Assembly: GCA_016712345.1 (NCBI GenBank)
Contig: JADJRH010000001.1
Location: 744,001 to 808,000 of the forward strand
Reading direction: 5' to 3'
DNA: 64,000 bases
DNA from: Polyangiaceae bacterium
GTDB taxonomy: Bacteria > Myxococcota_A > Polyangia > Polyangiales > Polyangiaceae
The notes beneath the pieces are model-generated. The model did not search any database, had not been told where the DNA came from, and worked only from the letters and a program-made list of their open reading frames with translations. Shown piece by piece: positions 54,632 to 62,318 of the stretch. The position numbers and the translations under genes were made by a program. The stretch's first letter is position 1. Each line of letters starts with the position of its first letter.

Positions 54632-54960
54632 TTTCAAACGCACGGGGATGCAAGTCTGTTTGAAAAAAAACCGACGGACACCGGAACGCGGCAAACGTAG
54701 CGCCTGCGCGTCCGGGGTGTGGGGCGAATGCCGCACGGGAATAAAACAGTACCGCGATTTCAAGCGCTGCGAAGCAGCGGCAATCAACCCATCGGGTTGA
54801 CTGAATCGCGGTAGTGGAAGCGCACGTGCAACTCGGGGTGTTAGATCAAAACGAGCGATGCGTTGTGTTCACGTTCACCCATCGCAAAGAGGCGTTGGGC
54901 GTAAACGACCCCTGATCTTTTCCGGCGCGGCAAAAGCCGTGCTACCCACACGCCATCGTC
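54632..54960. other. Divergent intergenic region with decayed repeat and spacer
   Basis: This 329-bp gap between the L,D-transpeptidase and LolA-like genes contains the decayed repeat at 54697-54815. About 145 bp of unremarkable sequence lead to ATG 54961. No clear promoter or ribosome binding site was found in the second part, and no small gene. Confidence 0.5.
54697..54815 (-). repeat. Decayed single copy of the CTAG-type repeat (modules A+B, inverted)
   Basis: Read on the minus strand this matches modules B and A of the array at 27310. It has the GGGGTGTGGGGCGAATGC hairpin region followed by the cloverleaf with GCTGCGAAGCAGC and CAACCCATCGGGTTG. There are a few substitutions, and the CTAG corners are altered to GTAG, CAGT and GTAG. 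The outer stem ACCGCGATT/AATCGCGGT is kept. Module C is absent. This shows the family is dispersed and modular. Confidence 0.88.
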
Positions 54961-55944
54961 ATGAGACTTTTAACGTCGCGCGCCGTTTCGGTTCTGCTCG
55001 TGAGTGCGCTCTGCGCTTCCGCCTGCAACGAAACGCCGTCACCGAGCGCTTCTGCGTCGGCCACGGTGAAACCCGAACCGGCAGCCACCGCCACCGCCGT
55101 TGCAACCGCGGCCCCCACTGCCACGGCCGATGTGACAGCAACGGCTGAACCTTCTGCGAGCGCGCCCACCGCCACTGCATCGGCAACAGCCGCTCCAACA
55201 GCAACCGCCGTTACGTCGGCCAAGCCGCAAACAACAAGCAAACCCAAACCGTCGGCAACTGCCGTTACAAGCGCTGCCCCCACCGCAAGCGCATCGGCAA
55301 GCAGCGCCCCAACGAGCACACCCACAACTGTTGAGTTGCCCACGCCCGCCGAAGGGTCCGCCGACGCGATCGCGGTGAAAGTGGACAAGGTGTTTTCTCC
55401 CCAGAAAAACTTCTTTTCAAAGTTTAAGCAAAAGCTTGAACAGAAGGTCACGGGGCAAAAGAAAGAGTCCACCGGGACTCTCAATGTGGAGCGGCCCAAT
55501 AAGATCTCCTTCAAATACGAGCCTCCCGCGAAAAACCGCGTTGTGAGCGACGGCGTAACGCTCAAAATGTACGTGGCTGAAGACAACCAAATGTTTGAAG
55601 GGAAGGTTGACTCTTCGGCATTTGCCGGCGGTTTGGCCTTTTTAATGGGTGGTCTTTATAAAACAATGAGCTTTTCATTTAATGAAAAGGCCGATTACAA
55701 AGACGGCTGGGTGCTCATTGGCAAGCCGCGCAAACCCGCCGCGACTTATGAATACGTCATGTTTTATATTCGCAAAGACTTGCTCGAAAAAGGTGATGCC
55801 GGGTGTATTGAGCGCATTGTGATTGTGGACGCGCAGGGCAATAAAAACCGGTTTGACTTTTTGGAAGCCGCGTTCCCCAAAGAAGTGCCGGCCTCCGAGT
55901 GGCAATTCACGCCTCCGGCGGGCACCGATATCAAAAAGATGTGA
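54961..55944 (+). CDS. LolA-like lipoprotein with long Ala/Thr/Pro linker
   Basis: The 327-residue product has a lipobox (LCASAC) followed by about 110 residues of Ala, Thr, Ser, Pro and Val (ATATAVATAAPTATADVTATA and variants). The C-terminal domain has the LolA outer-membrane-carrier pattern: KVDKVFSPQKNFFSKFKQKLEQKVTGQKKESTGTLNVERPNKISFKYEPPAKNRVVSDGVTLKMYVAEDNQMFEGKV. LolA chaperones lipoproteins through the periplasm; a lipidated, tethered form with this linker is atypical, so it may be a LolA-like paralogue with another role. The TGA overlaps the next gene's GTG start. Composition changes near 55.6 kb. Confidence 0.8.
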   Translation: MRLLTSRAVSVLLVSALCASACNETPSPSASASATVKPEPAATATAVATAAPTATADVTATAEPSASAPTATASATAAPTATAVTSAKPQTTSKPKPSATAVTSAAPTASASASSAPTSTPTTVELPTPAEGSADAIAVKVDKVFSPQKNFFSKFKQKLEQKVTGQKKESTGTLNVERPNKISFKYEPPAKNRVVSDGVTLKMYVAEDNQMFEGKVDSSAFAGGLAFLMGGLYKTMSFSFNEKADYKDGWVLIGKPRKPAATYEYVMFYIRKDLLEKGDAGCIERIVIVDAQGNKNRFDFLEAAFPKEVPASEWQFTPPAGTDIKKM

Positions 55945-57665
55945 GTCGAGTTTCACCGTTGTCGCTCGACGCACTTTTTCCCCTCTTCCGCGAAAGCTGG
56001 ATTTTATACCGCGACCCAAGCGTGATCGTGGTGGATAAACCGTGGGGTGTACCCACTCATGAGGTCACCCCGGGCGACGTGAATCACGTTGTGGCGAGGC
56101 TCGGCGCTTTCTTAAAAGGGCGGGGCGAACGCGACTACCTGGGTATTCATCAGCGCCTTGATAAAGATACTTCGGGGGTATTGCTTTTTACCAATGCGCC
56201 TGAATGCAATCGGGCGATTGCAATGGAGATGGAGCAGCGTCGGGCCGAAAAGCATTATACGGCCGCGGTAATGCTGCCCAAGAGTACCCCGCAGAAAGGA
56301 ACACTGCGGGGATATCTATTAAAAGAAAAAGGCGGCACCGCAGCTGTTTATTCGAAAAAACCCAAAAATCCAGCCGCCCAAGAAGCGATTACACATTACC
56401 GCGTGATTGAGCGGCGGGGCGATCGCGCTTTATTGCATGTGGAGCTTGAAACGGGGCGCATGCATCAAATTCGTGCGCAGTTTGCCCAAGCGGGTTTCCC
56501 TGTTGCCGGAGATACACTTTATGAAGGCCCTCCCGCGGTGCGGCTGATGTTGCACGCGTCGCATCTGCGCCTCAATCACCCAAGCGGCAAGGGTAAGATT
56601 GATGTCCGGTCCAAGGCCCCTATTGAGTTTGAAAGGTGGCTGTTAAATGCCGCCCAATTGCCGCAAACGGCCCATGAAATTGAATGGAGGTTGCGCGCCG
56701 CAGCCGAAAAAAGGGCCGGAATTTATAACGAAGCCATGCCCGACGGGGAGCGGCTCACAACCGCTTTTCGATTGGCCAACGGCGCGGGAGATGAACTGCC
56801 CGGCATTGAGGTGGACCTTTATCAAAATCACCTGCTTGTATCGCTCGTGAGTCCCGAGGCCGAAGCATTAAAAGATGTGATTTTGGACGCCTCGCAGGCT
56901 CTTGGAGCCGAGGGCGTTTATTTAAAAATTAGGCCAAAACATGCGAGCGTTTTATCACCCGCGGAGCGGCAATTGCGTACACCGAGCCACGCGGTCCGAG
57001 GCAAAGACGCTCCGCCTGAATTTCTTGTAAAAGAAAACGGCCTCGGGTTTTGGGTGCGGCTTGGTGACGGTTTGCAAACAGGCCTGTTTCTCGACCAACG
57101 CGATAATCGCAAACGGGTTCGCGAAATCTCGGGGGGACTTTCTGTATTAAATCTGTTTGCGTACACAGGGGCATTTACTGTGGCGGCAGCCGCGGGCGGG
57201 GCATTAAAAACAACAACCGTGGATGTGGCCGCGGGTGTATTGGAACGCGCGCGAAAAAATCTGGACACCATGGGGGCGGCGGCTGCGGATCACTCCATGA
57301 TTGATATGGACGCCGTGGCGTACCTGAAAGGCGCTCAAAAACGGGGCGAACGATACGACCTTGTGATTTTAGATCCACCCAGTTTTGCAACTACCAAGTC
57401 GTCGACATTTTCAGCAAAAGACCATTTGGGAGATGTGATTGCGCTCGCCATACACGTCACTGCCGGCGGCGGGCGTCTTTTGGTGTCTACCAATCACAAG
57501 GGCATCGGTCGAATGCGGCTTCGGCGAACAATTCATGAAGCGGCGCGTGACGCGGGGCGCGACCTCTGGCAAGTGAAAGACCTTCCGGGCACGGTGGATT
57601 TTCCACCCGATCCTATGGGTGAATCGCCTATGAAAAGCGTGCTCGTAACGGTTTCCAACGTATGA
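55941..57665 (+). CDS. Fused RluA-type pseudouridine synthase and RlmI-type SAM methyltransferase
   Basis: GTG 55941 overlaps the upstream stop (GTGA), giving 574 residues. The first part (about 20-230) is an RluA catalytic domain: ILYRDPSVIVVDKPWGVPTHE, GIHQRLDKDTSGVLLF with the catalytic Asp, and GRMHQIRAQFAQAGFPVAGD. The second part (about 260-574) is a class I methyltransferase of the RlmI/RlmK group: GDGLQTGLFLDQRDNRKRVREI, LNLFAYTGAFTVAAAAGGA, TVDVAAGVLERARKNL and DLVILDPPSFA. This makes one polypeptide that both isomerises a uridine and methylates a base in rRNA. Both active sites look complete. It overlaps the downstream PRPP-synthetase-like gene by four bases. Confidence 0.88.
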   Translation: MSRVSPLSLDALFPLFRESWILYRDPSVIVVDKPWGVPTHEVTPGDVNHVVARLGAFLKGRGERDYLGIHQRLDKDTSGVLLFTNAPECNRAIAMEMEQRRAEKHYTAAVMLPKSTPQKGTLRGYLLKEKGGTAAVYSKKPKNPAAQEAITHYRVIERRGDRALLHVELETGRMHQIRAQFAQAGFPVAGDTLYEGPPAVRLMLHASHLRLNHPSGKGKIDVRSKAPIEFERWLLNAAQLPQTAHEIEWRLRAAAEKRAGIYNEAMPDGERLTTAFRLANGAGDELPGIEVDLYQNHLLVSLVSPEAEALKDVILDASQALGAEGVYLKIRPKHASVLSPAERQLRTPSHAVRGKDAPPEFLVKENGLGFWVRLGDGLQTGLFLDQRDNRKRVREISGGLSVLNLFAYTGAFTVAAAAGGALKTTTVDVAAGVLERARKNLDTMGAAAADHSMIDMDAVAYLKGAQKRGERYDLVILDPPSFATTKSSTFSAKDHLGDVIALAIHVTAGGGRLLVSTNHKGIGRMRLRRTIHEAARDAGRDLWQVKDLPGTVDFPPDPMGESPMKSVLVTVSNV

Positions 57666-58582
57666 AAAAGCTCCTTTTCAGCATCACATCCTACGAATAC
57701 CTGAGACCGCGTTTTCTCGCGGCAGACAGCTTTGAACCGGGAGAAATCGAGCGCAAAACGTTTCCCGATGGGGAACGTTATCTGCGGCTTGTGACCGATG
57801 TTTGGGCCCGAGATGTGGTGCTTCTCGGCGGCACTCCAACCGATCACGATTGGCTTGAATTGTATGACTTGGGGTGCGCCATCTCCCGAGCGGGCGCGCG
57901 CTCACTGTCGATTGTGATGCCTTATTTCGGCTATTCAACCATGGAGCGGGCAACAAGGCCGGGGGAAGTGGTTACCGCGCGAACGCGTGCACGATTGATA
58001 TCGTCAATACCACCGTGCGAGGCCGGTTCGAGGGTGTTTCTGTTTGATTTACACACGGACGGCATTGAATTTTATTTCGGCGACGGTCACGTGACCCATC
58101 ATTTGTATGGTGCTCCCATTATTACGGCGTCCATTAAAAAGATTATGGGGGACAGGCCGTTTGTATTGGGCGCCACCGACGCGGGCCGGGCAAAGTGGGT
58201 GCAGAGTTTGGCGCGCGACTTGGGGGTTGAGCCGGCATTTGTTTATAAAAAACGCGATCCGGTGAGCGGCTCAATCGCATTGACAGGCATCAATGCCGAT
58301 GTGCGCGGTCATGAAGTGATGATCTACGACGATATGATTCGCACGGGGTCGTCGCTCCTTCAAGCCGGCAAGGCATATCAACGAGCGGGCGCCACCAAAG
58401 TGCACGCAATTGCCAGTCATCTTGTATTGCCGGGTGATTCGCTTGACAAGTTATTGGGAGCATCGGTGTTTGATACGGTTTCGGGCACCGATTCACACCC
58501 TGGAAGTCGCGCTGTTGAGGGCCGGGGACAACACATTGCCGGCATTGCCGACTTAATGGTGAGCGCTCTCGCGCGTTCGTGA
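57662..58582 (+). CDS. Ribose-phosphate pyrophosphokinase (PRPP synthetase) homologue
   Basis: The 306-residue enzyme follows the Prs plan: IERKTFPDGERYLRL near the N-terminus, DLGCAISRAGARSLSIVMPYFGYSTMER (variant of the ATP-loop segment that is usually YARQDR), FDLHTDGIEFYF (metal/phosphate site), KKRDPVSGSIALTG (catalytic loop region) and VMIYDDMIRTGSSL (PRPP-binding loop). It should make PRPP from ribose-5-phosphate and ATP, feeding nucleotide, His and Trp synthesis. Its YSTMER in place of YARQDR and the shortened loop mark it as a divergent homologue, so activity is likely but not certain. ATG 57662 overlaps the upstream stop by four bases. Confidence 0.85.
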   Translation: MKKLLFSITSYEYLRPRFLAADSFEPGEIERKTFPDGERYLRLVTDVWARDVVLLGGTPTDHDWLELYDLGCAISRAGARSLSIVMPYFGYSTMERATRPGEVVTARTRARLISSIPPCEAGSRVFLFDLHTDGIEFYFGDGHVTHHLYGAPIITASIKKIMGDRPFVLGATDAGRAKWVQSLARDLGVEPAFVYKKRDPVSGSIALTGINADVRGHEVMIYDDMIRTGSSLLQAGKAYQRAGATKVHAIASHLVLPGDSLDKLLGASVFDTVSGTDSHPGSRAVEGRGQHIAGIADLMVSALARS

Positions 58583-58607
58583 TCTTGTTATCGCGGGGCT
58601 GCGTTTT

Positions 58608-60464
58608 ATGGAAAAGCCGCTTTCGGTGAAACCTATTGCGGAACTCTCGCCGCTCGACCGAGCCGTTATCGCGGGGTCGATCGCGGTGACGCTGTTTCTG
58701 TTTACACAGTTGCTAATGTTTGGGTATGGGCGCGACCAGGGCATTTATGCAATGGTCGCCGATACAATGCTGCGGGGCGGGGCGCCTTATCGAGACGCGT
58801 GGGATTTTAAGCCTCCGGGCATTTTTATTGTTTATGCAATAAGCCGTGGGATTTTTGGGCCGGCTCAATGGGGTATTCGCGTTCTTGAAGTGATTGGGCT
58901 TGCCGCAATGTGCGCGGCACTTGTTCGATTGGGGCAACGTTTTATCAGGCGAACCGCGGCAGGTTTCTTGGCGGCCGCATTGGCGGTCACAGTCCACACG
59001 CAACTCGATTTTTGGCATACCGCTCAGCCCGAATCGTTTGGGGGAATGTTAACCGTTTTTGCATTGGTGCTCGCCGCACCTGCGGCTTGGGAAGCGCTGC
59101 CCAAGCGAACCGCATTGATTGGTGCGGGAGTTTTGTTTGGAATGGCGGGGCTGTTAAAGCCGCCGCTCGCAGGGGGAGGCGCGATATTGGGCCTTTGGCT
59201 ATTTGCTCGGATTTGGGGCGAAAAAGCAGAGGGCAATAAAAAAGTGCGGGTGATTGCGGCAATACAACCGAGTTTATGGATATTGCTCGGCGGCGCATTG
59301 CCATTTGTGGTTTGTGGATTGTGGTTTTTAAAAAAAGGCGCGCTCGGCGAGCTTTATCAAGTGCTTTTCGTTTTTACGCCGCATTACACAAAGCTTGGGT
59401 GGGAAGGTTCTACGTTTGGGAGAATGTTTTTTTGGGGGTTTACCGAGTGGCTTCAAGCTTATTGCAGCGCGATGTCCATTGGTTTGCTCCTCGGCCTCGG
59501 GTTTGGCGCAGAGTCGGCCGATAAAAAGTGGCTGGCGCTCTTTTTGGGGATTGTTGGAATACATCTTGTGGGCGTAGTAATGCAAGCCAAGTTTTTCCCG
59601 TATCATTGGGGAGCAACGTGGCCTGTCACCGCGGTTATCGCGGCTTTTGGTTATGAAAAACTCCGGCTTCGATTGGAGAAGTGGGGACGGGCCGGAAGTC
59701 TCGCTTTTGGGCTTACGTTATTGATTGTCGGGCTGGGTAGGTCGGCGACAAAAGATACGGAGGAGTCTTTTTTTAAGCGAACTCTAAAACGCGTATTGGT
59801 GGCTCAAGGCGGTTTTAAGGACACAGATACGCTCGACAGGCTGGCCACCGTGGCCGACGTGAACGCCGGAGAAAACCGGGCCGTTGCCATGTTTCTGCGG
59901 GACAAAGTTCCGGCGGATCGGCCCATTTTTGTGTGGGGGTTTGAACCCGTTATTTATGACTTGTCAGGTCGAAAACCCGCGAGTCGATTTTTATACAACG
60001 TGCCTCAAAGGGTGGCCTGGTCAAAGGCACCAATGCGCGAAACGTTGTTAAAAGATCTGGCTCAAAATCCGCCCGCCGCGGTTGTTGTAGAACACAATGA
60101 CCTAATACCCATGGTCACGGGTGATGCAATTGACTCGGCTGGAACGTTATTCGACTTTTGGGATTTTTTATGTGTTTCTCCAAAAGTACAGGCTGGAGAT
60201 CACAATTGCCGACATGGACGTTTACCTAGAAAAAGAGCCCACCCGATAGGTCTAGTCCTAAATCAAGCGATAGCAGCCACTCTCGCTTTGCGAAGCACGG
60301 GTTCAGGTCTTGTCGCGAGGCATGGGACACCCTTGCCCGTTGCCGCAAGGAAAAGCGAAAAGCGCGGCGCTTCAGGTTCTCTACATGGAGTTCTGTGGCC
60401 ACGGCGGCCCGGACGAAAACGTGAGACCGGCGAGCCCGGTGCCTGGCACGTTTTGATCACCTGA
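58608..60464 (+). CDS. GT-C glycosyltransferase (ArnT/PMT-type) with C-terminal frameshift
   Basis: This multi-span membrane protein has about ten hydrophobic segments and the GT39-type N-terminal loop with acidic residue (GRDQGIYAMVADTMLRGGAPYRDAWDFKPPGIF). It would transfer a sugar from a polyprenyl-phosphate donor on the outer face of the inner membrane. After FDFWDFLCVSPK the open frame is wrong: deleting one A from the run at 60182-60185 restores KYRLEITIADMDVYLEKEPTR and a stop at 60247-60249. That tail (xLExxIxDxDVY) is the normal end of this family. As given, the frame reads about 70 more residues through the CTAG-bounded repeat that begins at 60252. It is either recent damage or a base-calling error. 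The function of the first 524 residues is intact. Confidence 0.8.
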   Translation: MEKPLSVKPIAELSPLDRAVIAGSIAVTLFLFTQLLMFGYGRDQGIYAMVADTMLRGGAPYRDAWDFKPPGIFIVYAISRGIFGPAQWGIRVLEVIGLAAMCAALVRLGQRFIRRTAAGFLAAALAVTVHTQLDFWHTAQPESFGGMLTVFALVLAAPAAWEALPKRTALIGAGVLFGMAGLLKPPLAGGGAILGLWLFARIWGEKAEGNKKVRVIAAIQPSLWILLGGALPFVVCGLWFLKKGALGELYQVLFVFTPHYTKLGWEGSTFGRMFFWGFTEWLQAYCSAMSIGLLLGLGFGAESADKKWLALFLGIVGIHLVGVVMQAKFFPYHWGATWPVTAVIAAFGYEKLRLRLEKWGRAGSLAFGLTLLIVGLGRSATKDTEESFFKRTLKRVLVAQGGFKDTDTLDRLATVADVNAGENRAVAMFLRDKVPADRPIFVWGFEPVIYDLSGRKPASRFLYNVPQRVAWSKAPMRETLLKDLAQNPPAAVVVEHNDLIPMVTGDAIDSAGTLFDFWDFLCVSPKVQAGDHNCRHGRLPRKRAHPIGLVLNQAIAATLALRSTGSGLVARHGTPLPVAARKSEKRGASGSLHGVLWPRRPGRKRETGEPGAWHVLIT

Positions 60465-60570
60465 AATCGCCAAGCGCAAAAGCGACGAACTTCTTCGAAA
60501 CGCTACGTTTTCCGGCTTTTTCGATGTGGATGAATGTCCTGATCCCCGTTATCGCTTCTTTTAGGACTAG
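60252..60570. repeat. 319-bp CTAG-bounded inverted-repeat element
   Basis: The left end CTAGTCCTAAA..AAGCGATA (60252-60272) and the right end TATCGCTT..TTTAGGACTAG (60550-60570) match at 19 of 21 positions as inverted repeats. Inside there are nested hairpins: AAAACGTG...CACGTTTT (60416-60423/60447-60454) enclosing ACCGG-CGAGC-CCGGT (60426-60440), and CCTTGC-CCGTTGCC-GCAAGG near 60335. The left end abuts the ancestral stop of the glycosyltransferase (60249); the right CTAG contains the stop of the FHA/sigma-54 gene. No transposase is encoded. The sequence is unrelated to the 27.3-kb array, yet has the same CTAG-edged plan. Confidence 0.8.
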
Positions 60571-62168
60571 TCTTGCAAACTGCCACTCTTGCGGAGGCCG
60601 TAGTGCTGGAGCAGGCGGTGCAAATACATGCGATCGATCTTGGCTTTGCGGGCCGCGCGGCTGACGTTGCCCTCCGCCCATTCGAGCAGTTTCACCAGGT
60701 ATTTGCGCTCAAACGTTTCAATAATTTCGTCTTTGGCGAGGCGGAAAGGCTTTTCGATATCCGCGTCGATTTGGGGTGCACCGGTCGCTGATGCCGGCGG
60801 CGGGACGCTGGATGAAAATGCCGAGCGTCCGGTGTACACACCGTCACCGTCGAGATCGAGGCCCGTTGTCTCAAACACCACGCGGCGCTCGATAAAGTTT
60901 TTGAGTTCACGCACGTTGCCGGGCCAATCGTGGCGCATCATCGCTTCGACCACTTCCGCCGTGAAAAGATGGCGTTTGTCGATTGCATCGAGCGACGCCA
61001 AAAACGAATCAATCAAGAGCGGAATGTCGGGCTTGCGCTCGCGAAGAGGCGGAACGCGAACGGTGACAACCGACAAACGGAAGAACAAATCTTCACGGAA
61101 ACGGCCCTGGTTTACTTCACGTTCAAGGTGTCGATTGGTTGCCGCAACCACGCGCACATCCACCTTGCGCAGTTGATTTTCACCCATGCGACGCACTTCA
61201 CCGGTTTCAAGAACGCGGAGAAGTTTGGGCTGCATGTCGAGCGGCAGCTCGCCGATTTCATCGAGAAACACTGTGCCACCGTCGGCCGCTTCAAACGCGC
61301 CGATGCGCTGGCGTTCGGCACCGGTGAACGATCCACGCGCGTGACCGAACAATTCACTTTCAATGACGGTGGGTGCGATTGAACCGCAGTCGACAACAAT
61401 GAACGGTTTGCCGGCCCGCGGACCGCGACGAACGATCTCGGCGGTGATCAGCTCTTTGCCCGTGCCGCTCTCACCCTCAATGAGCACGGTTGCGTCGGTT
61501 CGTGCAACGCGCGAGAGCACATCATACATGCGCCGCATTACCTGCGAGGCGCCGTAGAGCGAACCAAAGCTCATGACGTTGCCGGTGGGCGGCATCGATT
61601 TGGCCCCGGCGTCGCGCACCATGACGATTGAATCGCCCAACTCCACACGACACTCGGGCATCACGAGATCGCCCTCGCGCACGCCCACGCCGTTGACTTT
61701 GGTTCCGTTGGTGGAGGAGCTGTCGGTGATCATCCACGCGCGCGGGCCGCGCGTGAGGCGACAGTGGAATCGGGAAACGGTTCGGTCTTCCAAAACGAGA
61801 TCGTTTGAGTGGTGCGATCCGATGCGCACAATTTCGCTCTCGAAAGTGACCTTTCTTTCGACGGTCTTGCCACCTTCCTGCATCACCGTGAGATCCAACC
61901 GTGGTACGCGAAGCGGCTCCACAGCGCGCGGCGCGGTGACGAAAACACGGCCGCTGATGGGTTCACGCGCGCTCGAAGGCGAAGGAACGCTAATCACATC
62001 GGAGGGGCCCTGCGCAACGGCCCTTGTGTCCGCGGGGCCGGGAGCGTCGTTGGGCGCGCTCGCCGGTTGCGACGCGCTCGCCGGTTGCGACGCGCTCGCC
62101 GGGGCGCCGGTCGAAGTGGGTTCGGCCCCACTGTTCGGCTCGCGCTCCTTGTCGGGTACCTTCGTCAT
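60567..62168 (-). CDS. FHA-domain sigma-54-dependent transcriptional activator
   Basis: The 533-residue regulator has a low-complexity N-terminus with ASASQPASASQ repeats and then an FHA domain at about 110-185 (VRIGSHHSNDLVLEDRTVSRFHCRL...DSSSTNGTKVNG), which binds phosphothreonine. The AAA+ core is complete: GESGTGKE, the loop GSFTGAERQ (variant of GAFTGA), FLDEIGELP and RFREDLFFRLSVV. The Fis-type helix-turn-helix is at the C-terminus (GNVSRAARKAKIDRMYLHRLLQHYGL). It would switch on sigma-54 promoters on signals from a Ser/Thr kinase, a common myxobacterial circuit. No -24/-12 target was seen nearby. It diverges from the OmpA gene at 62319 over 150 bp. Confidence 0.95.
   Translation of the reverse strand: MTKVPDKEREPNSGAEPTSTGAPASASQPASASQPASAPNDAPGPADTRAVAQGPSDVISVPSPSSAREPISGRVFVTAPRAVEPLRVPRLDLTVMQEGGKTVERKVTFESEIVRIGSHHSNDLVLEDRTVSRFHCRLTRGPRAWMITDSSSTNGTKVNGVGVREGDLVMPECRVELGDSIVMVRDAGAKSMPPTGNVMSFGSLYGASQVMRRMYDVLSRVARTDATVLIEGESGTGKELITAEIVRRGPRAGKPFIVVDCGSIAPTVIESELFGHARGSFTGAERQRIGAFEAADGGTVFLDEIGELPLDMQPKLLRVLETGEVRRMGENQLRKVDVRVVAATNRHLEREVNQGRFREDLFFRLSVVTVRVPPLRERKPDIPLLIDSFLASLDAIDKRHLFTAEVVEAMMRHDWPGNVRELKNFIERRVVFETTGLDLDGDGVYTGRSAFSSSVPPPASATGAPQIDADIEKPFRLAKDEIIETFERKYLVKLLEWAEGNVSRAARKAKIDRMYLHRLLQHYGLRKSGSLQD
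62056..62102 (-). repeat. Short tandem repeats (18-bp unit) in the FHA regulator N-terminus
   Basis: The unit GACGCGCTCGCCGGTTGC occurs about two and a half times, in frame, and encodes the repeated SQPASA segment. The copy number could vary between strains without frameshift, changing linker length only. Confidence 0.7.
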
Positions 62169-62318
62169 CGCGCGCCAGCATACACAACTCTTGCGAATCG
62201 TGGCCCGTTCGTGCTGGGCAGCGAGGCATCATTCTTTTCGGGGATTGAGGTTCACGTCAAAGTCGTGGCAACCTGCCGCGTCACGCCGACAGACACGTCG
62301 GTTTGGAGGCTCTTAACC

